Positions 18,782-26,944 of a stretch of 64,000 bases of DNA are shown piece by piece; within the stretch, counting starts at the first letter, position 1, and every line of letters starts with the position of its first letter. A program made the translations under genes and the position numbers. The notes under the pieces were generated by a model. The model was not told where the DNA came from. It was given only the letters and a program-made list of their open reading frames with translations, and did no database searches. Origin of the DNA: Microbulbifer sp. MKSA007 (lineage in GTDB: Bacteria > Pseudomonadota > Gammaproteobacteria > Pseudomonadales > Cellvibrionaceae). The stretch spans positions 2,439,501 to 2,503,500 of the forward strand of contig CP128433.1 of the NCBI GenBank assembly GCA_032615215.1, given 5' to 3'.

Positions 18782-19393
18782 ATGAAAAGAATTCTGCAGG
18801 GTCTGCTGCTTTCAATCAGTGTTACCGCCAGCGCGGCCTGGGCTGATGCCACCGATGACCTGAGCGATTTACTCAAGCCGTTGGAAGCGATTTCGGGTAA
18901 TTTCAAACAGACATTGATCGACGAGCGTGGCGAGGTCACACAAAAGAGCAATGGTAGCTTCTCTGTGCAGCGCCCGGGCAAATTGCGCTGGAAAACCGGT
19001 GAGCCTTATCCCCAGTTACTGGTGACAAACAACAAGACACTCTGGCTGTACGATCCGGATCTGGAGCAGGTGACAGTTCGCCCAGTGGATGCCCGTATTA
19101 AGGATACCCCAGCCCTATTGCTGGGGGGCAAAGTAGAGGAAATACGGGGCTCGTTTAATGTGAGCCAGAAAGAAGGGGTTTATCACCTGACCCCCAAGAA
19201 CCCCTCGGCCCCTTTTAAAGCCATGGAAATTCGATTTGCCAAAAATGGCTTGCCGTCGGCAATGACCGTGCGCGATGGTATGGGACAAACCACTGAAATT
19301 CAGTTCAGTGGTATGGAGGCGAATCCAAAACTATCCGCTTCTATATTTGATTTTAAGCCCCCGGCCGGTACTGACATTATTAAAGATGAGTGA
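18782..19393 (+). CDS. lolA: Outer-membrane lipoprotein carrier protein LolA
   Basis: 203 residues with a cleavable Sec signal (ILQGLLLSISVTASAAWA). LolA takes mature lipoproteins from LolCDE and carries them across the periplasm to LolB. The segment ISGNFKQTLIDERGEV near the start, GKLRWKTGEPYPQLLVTN and LWLYDPDLEQVTVRPV are typical family features. The last codons overlap rarA by eight bases (ATGAGTGA), so the two are coupled. Confidence 0.95.
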   Translation: MKRILQGLLLSISVTASAAWADATDDLSDLLKPLEAISGNFKQTLIDERGEVTQKSNGSFSVQRPGKLRWKTGEPYPQLLVTNNKTLWLYDPDLEQVTVRPVDARIKDTPALLLGGKVEEIRGSFNVSQKEGVYHLTPKNPSAPFKAMEIRFAKNGLPSAMTVRDGMGQTTEIQFSGMEANPKLSASIFDFKPPAGTDIIKDE

Positions 19394-20729
19394 TCTGTTC
19401 GATACTCCCAAAACCCACCAACCCCTCGCGGCCCGTATGCGGCCGAATTCCCTGGCCCACTATGTGGGCCAGTCGCATTTATTGGGGGAGGGCAAACCTC
19501 TGCGGGAGGCCGTAGAGCGCGGCCAACTGCACTCAATGATTTTGTGGGGCCCACCCGGTGTTGGCAAAACCACTTTTGCGCGGTTGCTAGCTGAAGAGTG
19601 CGATGCTCGATTTGCCACTCTGTCTGCGGTACTCGCCGGAGTGAAAGATATTCGCCAGGCGGTGGCCGAAGCTGAACAGCACCGGATACAGTCGGGCCGA
19701 CACACTATTTTATTTGTCGATGAAGTGCATCGATTTAATAAGGCTCAGCAGGATGCCTTCCTTCCCTACGTGGAGGAGGGCACTGTGACTTTTGTCGGGG
19801 CGACTACGGAAAACCCGGCTTTTGAGTTGAACAATGCACTTCTGTCCCGGTGTCGCGTCTATCTTTTGCGCAGCATTCCTGAAGAGGAGTTATTGGGGTT
19901 GCTGCGCTACGCCCTGCAAACCGACCAGCAGTTGCGCGAGCGGAGCGTCAACATTCCCGAGGAAGTGTTGGGCAAGATTGCTAGGGCTGCCGATGGAGAT
20001 GCCCGCAGTGCTTTGAACTTGCTGGAAGTGGCCTGCGATCTGGCCAAAGAGGAGGCCGGGCGACTGATTGTCGATGAAGACGTGCTCGCCGAGGTGCTCA
20101 GTGCCGATGTTCGCCGTTTTGATAAAGGCGGCGATTATTTTTACGATCAAATTTCCGCCATGCATAAATCAGTGCGGGGGTCTGACCCGGATGCGGCGCT
20201 CTACTGGTTTGTGCGGATGCTGGATGGAGGCTGCGACCCGTTATATATCGCTCGCCGTGTCGTGCGTATGGCTAGTGAAGATATCGGCAATGCGGACCCG
20301 AGGGCTTTGCAGTTGTCGCTGAATGCCTGGGATGTGCAGGAGCGCCTGGGGAGTCCCGAGGGCGAGTTGGCAATTGCCCAAGCCATTACTTACCTGGCGG
20401 TTGCGGCAAAAAGCAATGCAGTTTACTCCGCTTACAATCGTGCCGTGGCGGATGTTCGTCGCGAGCCCAGTTATGAAGTGCCAGTGCATTTGCGCAATGC
20501 CCCTACCAAACTGGCAAAAAGCCTGTCCCACGGTGCGGAGTATCGCTACGCCCACGACGAACCCGATGCTTTTGCTGCGGGAGAGAATTACTTCCCCGAA
20601 GAGATTGCTGAGCGCGAGTACTACCAGCCGGTTCCCCGAGGGTTGGAGTTAAAAATTTCAGAAAAATTGCAGACTCTGCGCCGACTAAATCGCGAGAGTG
20701 ACAAGCAGCGTTACAGAAACTCTAAATAG
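19386..20729 (+). CDS. rarA: Replication-associated recombination protein A (RarA/MgsA)
   Basis: An AAA+ clamp-loader-like ATPase acting at stalled forks. The ATG at 19386 gives 447 residues; codons upstream to 19275 fall within lolA. Walker A is GPPGVGKTT and Walker B FVDEVHRFNKAQQDAFLP, followed by sensor 1 GATTENPAFELNNALLSRC. The C-terminal tetramerisation domain has SVRGSDPDAALYWFVRML and YLAVAAKSNAVY. The start overlaps the lolA stop, as in E. coli and Pseudomonas. Confidence 0.95.
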   Translation: MSDLFDTPKTHQPLAARMRPNSLAHYVGQSHLLGEGKPLREAVERGQLHSMILWGPPGVGKTTFARLLAEECDARFATLSAVLAGVKDIRQAVAEAEQHRIQSGRHTILFVDEVHRFNKAQQDAFLPYVEEGTVTFVGATTENPAFELNNALLSRCRVYLLRSIPEEELLGLLRYALQTDQQLRERSVNIPEEVLGKIARAADGDARSALNLLEVACDLAKEEAGRLIVDEDVLAEVLSADVRRFDKGGDYFYDQISAMHKSVRGSDPDAALYWFVRMLDGGCDPLYIARRVVRMASEDIGNADPRALQLSLNAWDVQERLGSPEGELAIAQAITYLAVAAKSNAVYSAYNRAVADVRREPSYEVPVHLRNAPTKLAKSLSHGAEYRYAHDEPDAFAAGENYFPEEIAEREYYQPVPRGLELKISEKLQTLRRLNRESDKQRYRNSK

Positions 20730-20748
20730 ATAGAAAGGAAGCAGCTAA

Positions 20749-21123
20749 ATGCAGTGGCTGGCAGTCGCCTTGGGCGGCGCACTTGGGGCAGTTCTTCGCC
20801 ACCTGGTGAGTATCTGGAGCTTTCCGGTATTTGAGGGCCGGTTTCCGCTAGGAACCATCATTGTCAATTTAACAGGCTCTTTTTTGATCGGTATTGTTTA
20901 TGTACTGATCGCTCACCGCGCCATGTTGGGGGAGGAATGGCGTCTTCTGTTGATGACCGGTATGTTCGGCGCACTGACAACCTTTTCCACTTTCTCCCTC
21001 GAAAGCCTGATACTGTGGCACAATGGCCAGCCGCTGGTGGCCCTTGGCTATATTGTCGGCAGCCTTGTTGGTTGTTTGTTGGCCACCGCTGCTGCTGTCG
21101 CTTTGGCGACACGGTATTTTTAA
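20749..21123 (+). CDS. crcB: Fluoride ion channel CrcB/FluC
   Basis: 124 residues and four membrane helices. Family signatures are GGALGAVLRHL at the start, GTIIVNLTGSFLIG in helix 2 and GMFGALTTFSTFSLE in helix 3, the last giving the pore Phe residues and the central sodium-site turn. The dual-topology dimer exports fluoride passively. I see no fluoride riboswitch in the 19-bp gap from rarA; the gene appears to be read from the upstream operon. Confidence 0.93.
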   Translation: MQWLAVALGGALGAVLRHLVSIWSFPVFEGRFPLGTIIVNLTGSFLIGIVYVLIAHRAMLGEEWRLLLMTGMFGALTTFSTFSLESLILWHNGQPLVALGYIVGSLVGCLLATAAAVALATRYF

Positions 21124-21170
21124 TTTAACTTCTCTGTTGTAGGAGCCTGATAACAGGCGAACTGGAAACG

Positions 21171-22454
21171 ATGCTCGATCCCAAACTGATTCGCACGGAT
21201 ATGGACCAGGTGGCCGCTGCCCTGAAAAAGCGCGGTGTAGAACTGGATACTGCCAAACTTGAAGCCCTTGAAGAACGCCGCAAAGAATTGCAGGTGCGCA
21301 CCGAGAGTTTGCAAAACGAGCGCAATAGCAAGTCGAAAAATATCGGCCGTGCCAAGGCGAATGGTGAAGATATTGCTCCGCTTTTGAAAGAAGTGGAGTC
21401 CCTCGGTGGTGAGTTGCAAGATGCCAAACATGCACTGACAGAATTGCAGGGAGAGTTGGATGCAATCTTGTCTGCGATTCCCAACTTGCCGGATGCCTCA
21501 GTGCCTGAAGGCGAGAGTGAAGACGATAATGTAGAGGTTCGCCGCTGGGGCCAGCCGCGTACTTTTGACTTTGAAGTTAAAGACCACGTAGACCTGGGCA
21601 CACACCTTGGTGGCCTCGACTTCGAGATGGCAGTGAAGCTCACCGGCTCCCGCTTTGCGGTAATGAGCGGTGATGTTGCGCGTCTGCATCGCGCGTTGGC
21701 ACAGTTTATGCTGGATACTCACACCGAAGAGCATGGTTACCAGGAAACCAATGTGCCGGTTGTTGTGAATGCTGATTCCCTGTACGGCACTTCCCAGCTG
21801 CCTAAATTTGAGGAAGACCTGTTTAAGCTCGAAGATGATCGTGGTTTCTACCTGATCCCGACTGCGGAAGTGCCCCTCACCAATATGTATCGCGATCATA
21901 TTGTTGAAGACAGTGCTAGCCTGCCGCATAAATTGGTTGCTCACACTACCTGCTTCCGCTCTGAAGCTGGCTCTCACGGCCGCGACACTCGTGGCATGAT
22001 TCGCCAGCACCAGTTTGAAAAGGTAGAACTGGTTTGGGTGGCGCGCCCGGATCAGTCTGAAGAGGCATTGGAAACCCTGACGCAAAATGCGGAGACCATT
22101 TTGCAGAAGCTGAACCTGCCATACCGCACAGTGATTCTCTGCGGTGGCGATATCGGTTTCTCTGCTCGAAAGACATACGATATTGAAGTTTGGATTCCGT
22201 CCCAGGATAAGTACCGCGAGATATCCTCTTGCTCCCTGGTAGGTGACTTCCAGGCGCGCCGAATGAAGGCACGTTGGCGCAACCCGGAAACCAATAAGCC
22301 CGAATTGGTGCATACACTGAATGGCTCCGGCCTTGCCGTGGGTCGTACCCTCATCGCTGTTCTGGAAAATTACCAGCGCGAGGATGGCAGTATTGAGGTG
22401 CCGGAAGTATTGCGGCCCTATATGCGAGGCCAGGAAGTGATCTCAGCTTCCTGA
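21171..22454 (+). CDS. serS: Serine-tRNA ligase
   Basis: A 427-residue class II synthetase that charges tRNA-Ser and tRNA-Sec. The N-terminal coiled-coil arm (about 25-105) contacts the tRNA variable loop. The class II motifs are present: motif 2 as TTCFRSEAGSHGRDTRGMIRQHQF and motif 3 as LNGSGLAVGRTLIAVLEN. The gene lies 47 bp after crcB and ends in a clear terminator. Confidence 0.97.
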   Translation: MLDPKLIRTDMDQVAAALKKRGVELDTAKLEALEERRKELQVRTESLQNERNSKSKNIGRAKANGEDIAPLLKEVESLGGELQDAKHALTELQGELDAILSAIPNLPDASVPEGESEDDNVEVRRWGQPRTFDFEVKDHVDLGTHLGGLDFEMAVKLTGSRFAVMSGDVARLHRALAQFMLDTHTEEHGYQETNVPVVVNADSLYGTSQLPKFEEDLFKLEDDRGFYLIPTAEVPLTNMYRDHIVEDSASLPHKLVAHTTCFRSEAGSHGRDTRGMIRQHQFEKVELVWVARPDQSEEALETLTQNAETILQKLNLPYRTVILCGGDIGFSARKTYDIEVWIPSQDKYREISSCSLVGDFQARRMKARWRNPETNKPELVHTLNGSGLAVGRTLIAVLENYQREDGSIEVPEVLRPYMRGQEVISAS

Positions 22455-22466
22455 GCGTAGCACTCC

Positions 22467-22498
22467 AAAAGGGCGAGCGTAGAGTTCGCCCTTTTTTG
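22467..22498 (+). terminator. Rho-independent terminator after serS
   Basis: Stem AAAAGGGCGA / TCGCCCTTTT with a 9-base loop, followed by T6. Confidence 0.9.
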
Positions 22499-22546
22499 TT
22501 TGTAGTCATGAGTTTCACTTTGCCCGCTATTTGATGGAATAAGAAG

Positions 22547-23941
22547 TTGCGTTATTTACCCCTCGCATTTGATGTCAAAGATCATCCCTGTTTGATTGTT
22601 GGAGGCGGCTCCATTGCCACCCGTAAAGCTCGCTTATTGCACAAAGCGGGTGCACGGATATTGGTGGTATCCCCGGAAATTACCGATGAGCTTCAGCAAA
22701 TGGTGACTGATTCTGGTGGGGAATGGTTTCAATCAGTTTATTCGAGCGAGTATTTACAGAAAGCGGGGCTGGTCGTTGCTGCATCTGATAGTGAGTCGGT
22801 GAATGCACAGGTTTCAGCCGATGCCCAGGCTCAGCGCCTACCTGTCAATGCGGTGGACGCGCCAGAGTTGTGCACGTTTACTTTCCCGGCCATTGTGGAG
22901 CGGGGAGATCTATCGATCGGCATCAGCAGTGGTGGCGCGGCTCCAGTACTGGCGCGCAGAATCAGGGCCCAGCTCGAAGCCCTGCTATCGCCGGGGCTGG
23001 GACCGCTGGTAACTTTGGCGGCACGGATGCGCGATAGGGTTAAGGCAGCGCTGCCAGAGTCTCGGCGCAAGAATTTTTGGGAGTGGGTTTTTGCCGGCCC
23101 CGTTGCCAACCGCATGGAGGCGGGGCAACCAGCAGATGCAGAGCAGGCGCTGGTGGATGCGCTACAAGACTGGCAGGGGAGCCCCAATCCGGTGGGTGAG
23201 GTTTACCTGGTAGGTGGAGGTCCGGGAGATCCAGACCTGCTGACTTTTCGCGCACTGCGCTTGATGCAGCAGGCAGATGTGGTGCTTTACGATCGGTTGG
23301 TTTCACCGGAAGTGATGGAGTTGGTGCGTCGGGATGCAGAGCGGATCTATGTGGGTAAGCGCAAGGCTTTCCACGCGGTGCCACAAGACGATATCAATCA
23401 GCTGTTGGTAGATCTGGCCAGCCAAGGCAGAAAAGTTTTGCGGCTTAAGGGAGGCGATCCCTTTATTTTTGGTCGAGGCGGTGAGGAAATAGACAAGTTG
23501 TCAGAGGCGGGGATTCCCTTTCAGGTGGTGCCGGGAATAACAGCGGCCTCTGGTTGTGCCAGTTACGCTGGTATCCCACTGACTCACCGGGATCACGCTC
23601 AATCTGTGCGCTTTATTACCGGGCACCTGAAAGAGGGTGAGTTGGACCTCCCTTGGCAAGAACTTGCGGGCCCAGCACAAACCCTGGTTTTCTATATGGG
23701 GCTTACGGGGTTACAAACTATTTGTGCTGAATTGATTAAACACGGGCTCGATGCGAATACGCCGGCGGCCTTGGTTGAAAAGGGCACTACGCGAGACCAG
23801 CGAGTAGTTGTCGGTGACTTGAGCAGCTTGCCGGCCCTTGCTGAAAACAGTGAAGTTCGAGCGCCAACACTCACCATCATTGGTGGGGTAGTGAGCTTGC
23901 ATGAAAAGCTTCAGTGGTATCAGCCAAATCGAGAAGATTAA
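22547..23941 (+). CDS. cysG: Siroheme synthase CysG (trifunctional)
   Basis: 464 residues from a TTG start. The N-terminal half is the NAD-dependent precorrin-2 dehydrogenase/ferrochelatase, with the Rossmann motif VGGGSIATRKARLL and the helix ISSGGAAPVLARRIR. The C-terminal half (from about 215) is uroporphyrinogen III C-methyltransferase, with VGGGPGDPDLLTFRALRL, LKGGDPFIFGRGGEE and VPGITAASGCASYAGIPLTHRD. It makes siroheme for sulfite and nitrite reductases. serS-cysG adjacency is common in pseudomonad-like genomes. A serS terminator precedes it, so it likely has its own promoter. Confidence 0.96.
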   Translation: MRYLPLAFDVKDHPCLIVGGGSIATRKARLLHKAGARILVVSPEITDELQQMVTDSGGEWFQSVYSSEYLQKAGLVVAASDSESVNAQVSADAQAQRLPVNAVDAPELCTFTFPAIVERGDLSIGISSGGAAPVLARRIRAQLEALLSPGLGPLVTLAARMRDRVKAALPESRRKNFWEWVFAGPVANRMEAGQPADAEQALVDALQDWQGSPNPVGEVYLVGGGPGDPDLLTFRALRLMQQADVVLYDRLVSPEVMELVRRDAERIYVGKRKAFHAVPQDDINQLLVDLASQGRKVLRLKGGDPFIFGRGGEEIDKLSEAGIPFQVVPGITAASGCASYAGIPLTHRDHAQSVRFITGHLKEGELDLPWQELAGPAQTLVFYMGLTGLQTICAELIKHGLDANTPAALVEKGTTRDQRVVVGDLSSLPALAENSEVRAPTLTIIGGVVSLHEKLQWYQPNRED

Positions 23942-23961
23942 GGCAGGGACCCAATGACGCC

Positions 23962-23990
23962 GAGAGTACCTATACTGAAAAGGTACTCTC
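23962..23990. repeat. Perfect inverted repeat after cysG
   Basis: GAGAGTACC (23962-23970) and GGTACTCTC (23982-23990) flank an 11-base AT-rich loop. There is no T run on the plus strand. It may be a cysG 3' hairpin or an operator for the small gene that follows. Confidence 0.5.
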
Positions 23991-24005
23991 AGAGTGGTGT
24001 TCAAT

Positions 24006-24269
24006 ATGCTGCTTGCATTTATTCGCTTTTATTGCACCAATGCTGTGCGCTTTTTTCTCCCACCGGTCCGTGAAATAGCAATTCCTGCACAGCTAGACAG
24101 TCACACCCGGCGCTACACCTACCACTACCAGCAAAAGAAGAGTTGGGTGAGAAACCTCTGGATTATATCGGCGGCACTGATGTTGTGCTTTCCAGTGCTG
24201 CCTTTCGTTGTGAGTCTTGCCTTCTTCACCACGTTTCTGTCTTTTGCAATTCTCGATGAGACTGCCTGA
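24006..24269 (+). CDS. Small two-helix membrane protein, unknown
   Basis: 87 residues from the ATG at 24006; a GTG at 23994 would add four. A first hydrophobic segment (LLAFIRFYCTNAVRFFLPPV) is followed by a polar, Tyr/His-rich loop and a long C-terminal hydrophobic region (IISAALMLCFPVLPFVVSLAFFTTFLSFAIL) that could form one or two helices. No family is recognised. The open frame, start position and composition make a real protein plausible. It converges on the acylase gene with a 22-bp gap. Confidence 0.5.
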   Translation: MLLAFIRFYCTNAVRFFLPPVREIAIPAQLDSHTRRYTYHYQQKKSWVRNLWIISAALMLCFPVLPFVVSLAFFTTFLSFAILDETA

Positions 24270-24291
24270 CTTTAGCGTCCCTGCGGTACCT

Positions 24292-26649
24292 CTAATTTAA
24301 CGTGAGTCGGTAGCGAGGCTCGCGTTCAATAAATGATGAAGTGTTTCCCTTTACCCAATCCTGATGGCCGTTGCCGAAAAATGGTGAGAGTGGATGAGCA
24401 CTCTGACCTGTGGCCATATGGAAAATACCGTCTGCATCCCGGCCCGGTGAAACCACTAAGCGCTGGGATGCGCCATGAGTGGGAGACTGGAAGCGGGGCA
24501 TATGGGTATCTCCAGCGAGAGGCTCCGCAGGCATTGCCAGGAACCAATTCAGCGGTGGTATTGCTTTGCCCAGTGGATGCTGGATCTTTGCCGTATTTTC
24601 AGCACCCCAGGATTGACGCTTAAGGGGTTGATTGCTGCGATTCATTTTTTCCAGTACTTGATCCAGAGCGGCGAGCTTTATCGCCTTCCAGGATTCAAAA
24701 TCCGGGTTGAGAAGCTGTTTTGGCTCTTGCTGAGCCATTTCCCAAAGTGGGTATTCAAATTGGCGCTTGAGTTGGCCGAAAGAAAACTTAGGCTGATAGC
24801 GGCGCATGTAAGTCAAAATGGGCGCTGTCGTAAGCTCCATCAACTTCAGGCGATAGTTGCGAACGATGCGATAGCCTACGGAGTCGATGGCGGCTCGGCC
24901 TCCCCAATTTTGAATCTGTGTATATACCTCGCGGTAGTCTTGCTGATCTTCAAGTAAGGTGAGGAGGTGTTGCTGCCACCGCTCGAGAAAAACTGCCTGA
25001 TCGTCGAGCTGGATATTTAAAAGGTCCTGCTCATTGAATTTTTCTTGAGCGAAAAGCCGTTCGCGAATTTGTTGCTGACGTGCGCCGAGCGCATAGCCGT
25101 GGTTGCCCATGAGTTTGAGATAGTCCCCATCAACGATACGAGCGTTGGCACTCCAGATTCGGCCGGACTCCGGGTTATACAGGCGGGGGTGCTCCTGGGG
25201 GCTTAAATAGCCGTCCCAATAGGCACTACCATCTGCCCAGCTGATTGATCGACTGCCATCAAACCCGACTCGCTTGGGAATAGCGCCAGCCACAGTCCAA
25301 CCAATATTGCCGTTACTATCGCCAACCACTAGGTTCTGATGAGGGATGCCTATGGTGGGGCCAAGCTCCAGAGCTTCTTCGGCGGTGCGAACAACTTCCA
25401 TATCAATCAAGTTCATATTGCCGCCCAGAGTGTCGTGAGCAACCCAGCGGAATGCGAGAGGAACGCCATCGTGGTTTGTACCGATAACGGGACCCCAGAT
25501 AGTTGTGCGAACTTCTATGGTTTTTGGGTCGCTGCCTTTGACGGCGATAGATTCTGTTTCATAGGCAAAATTCCTCCAGCCTTCAGGCGTTTTATATTGA
25601 TTGCCGTCTTCGCTGAGTTCCAGTGGAATCAGGTCACTCCAGTCGCCACCGGTGTTGGTAAATCCCCAGGCAACTAATTCGTTGCTTCCGGCAACCATAA
25701 TTGGGCCGCCTGGAAGGGTTACGCCACGAACAAATCGGTTGGTGCCTGGTATGCTCCAGCCTGCTCGGAACCAGATATTGGGAACACTCAGCCCGAGGTG
25801 CATATCGTTGGCAAGAATGGCTCCACCGTGCGCTGTTAAATTACCGCCGACCACCCAGTTATTACTGCCGTAAATCTTGTCATCACTCTCCATCGCCTGA
25901 TAAACGATAGTGTCCTGTTCATCTAAAAGTGCAGAAATCGGTGTTTCTGGGAGGCTAACCTTTTCTCGTGCTTCTCCAAATAGTGGTGCGTCCCACCGCC
26001 CGCCTTGGGGAAAATAGAAAGCGTAGAGATCTGATGGAAGCAATTCGGCTAAAGCGGTGTCGCGAAGTTCATAACTACCGCGTTCACTTTGTAGCGTCAG
26101 GTACATGCTGTAGATAGTTAACAGGCTGTCGGCAGAATTCCAGGGGCGCGGTTCCTGACCCAATAACAAATACTCCCAGGGTTTTGCGGGAAGCTGGTTG
26201 AGGCCAAAATTAATACCGTTGATATATTGATCCAGAAGGGCCTTTTGTTCCGCCGGCATCGCAGCAATGTTTCGCTCTGCTCGCTGGCGAAATTGATGCA
26301 AACGTACCTTTTGATCGTGTTTTATAGTGGACGCGCCCAGTAATTCTGATAATTCCCCGGCAGAACTTCTCCGCAACAGATCCATTTGGAAAAAACGTTC
26401 CTGCGCGTGTAAAAAGCCCAATGCGAAGGCCGAACTGTTTCGGTTTTCAGAATGAATTAATGGCACTCCCTGTGAATCGCGCTCGATAACAACTGGGTCT
26501 TTTAATTTACCCGTGGTAATGGTTCCATCGAGAATAGGCAAGCTCTGTCGGAGCCAGATCCAGGAGCCAATTAAAAATATAATTATCAAACCCAATAGGC
26601 TGATAATTAGTGCTGTCATATACCGCTTGAGAAATGGAAATGTTGTCAT
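24292..26649 (-). CDS. Penicillin acylase family protein (S45 Ntn hydrolase)
   Basis: 785 residues with an N-terminal hydrophobic helix (about 12-35) that acts as signal or anchor, so the enzyme works in the periplasm. S45 enzymes are made as a precursor that self-cleaves before a Ser, which becomes the nucleophile. Here it is Ser262 in IYGSNNWVVGG, with the expected NDMHLGLSVPNIWF downstream. Members hydrolyse amide bonds of beta-lactams, acyl-homoserine lactones or cyclic lipopeptides; sequence alone does not tell which. It diverges from a TonB receptor gene (295-bp gap), hinting at uptake or processing of a common ligand. Confidence 0.88.
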   Translation of the reverse strand: MTTFPFLKRYMTALIISLLGLIIIFLIGSWIWLRQSLPILDGTITTGKLKDPVVIERDSQGVPLIHSENRNSSAFALGFLHAQERFFQMDLLRRSSAGELSELLGASTIKHDQKVRLHQFRQRAERNIAAMPAEQKALLDQYINGINFGLNQLPAKPWEYLLLGQEPRPWNSADSLLTIYSMYLTLQSERGSYELRDTALAELLPSDLYAFYFPQGGRWDAPLFGEAREKVSLPETPISALLDEQDTIVYQAMESDDKIYGSNNWVVGGNLTAHGGAILANDMHLGLSVPNIWFRAGWSIPGTNRFVRGVTLPGGPIMVAGSNELVAWGFTNTGGDWSDLIPLELSEDGNQYKTPEGWRNFAYETESIAVKGSDPKTIEVRTTIWGPVIGTNHDGVPLAFRWVAHDTLGGNMNLIDMEVVRTAEEALELGPTIGIPHQNLVVGDSNGNIGWTVAGAIPKRVGFDGSRSISWADGSAYWDGYLSPQEHPRLYNPESGRIWSANARIVDGDYLKLMGNHGYALGARQQQIRERLFAQEKFNEQDLLNIQLDDQAVFLERWQQHLLTLLEDQQDYREVYTQIQNWGGRAAIDSVGYRIVRNYRLKLMELTTAPILTYMRRYQPKFSFGQLKRQFEYPLWEMAQQEPKQLLNPDFESWKAIKLAALDQVLEKMNRSNQPLKRQSWGAENTAKIQHPLGKAIPPLNWFLAMPAEPLAGDTHMPRFQSPTHGASQRLVVSPGRDADGIFHMATGQSAHPLSPFFGNGHQDWVKGNTSSFIEREPRYRLTLN

Positions 26650-26944
26650 TGTGGTGGCCGCAAAATCTCTGAGTTAATGTCGGTAGCACTTTATTGTGCA
26701 ATTTTAATTTCACTCGCAAAGTTACTAAGCGATACAAGGAGTAACTTTTAGTGACAAAACCCAAGCTTTAAATTATAGGATTTTCCTGTCATTCACTGCT
26801 ATTTCTCGAAGAACTGACTGGTCACAAGAAAAAAGTCATCGCAGGGTTTTCAATATGAAAACGCAACCGTAAGATGGCGTGCAATAACAAAAACAACAAT
26901 AAATCGAAAACATCAGGCTGTATAACAATAAACGCGAGGACGCG

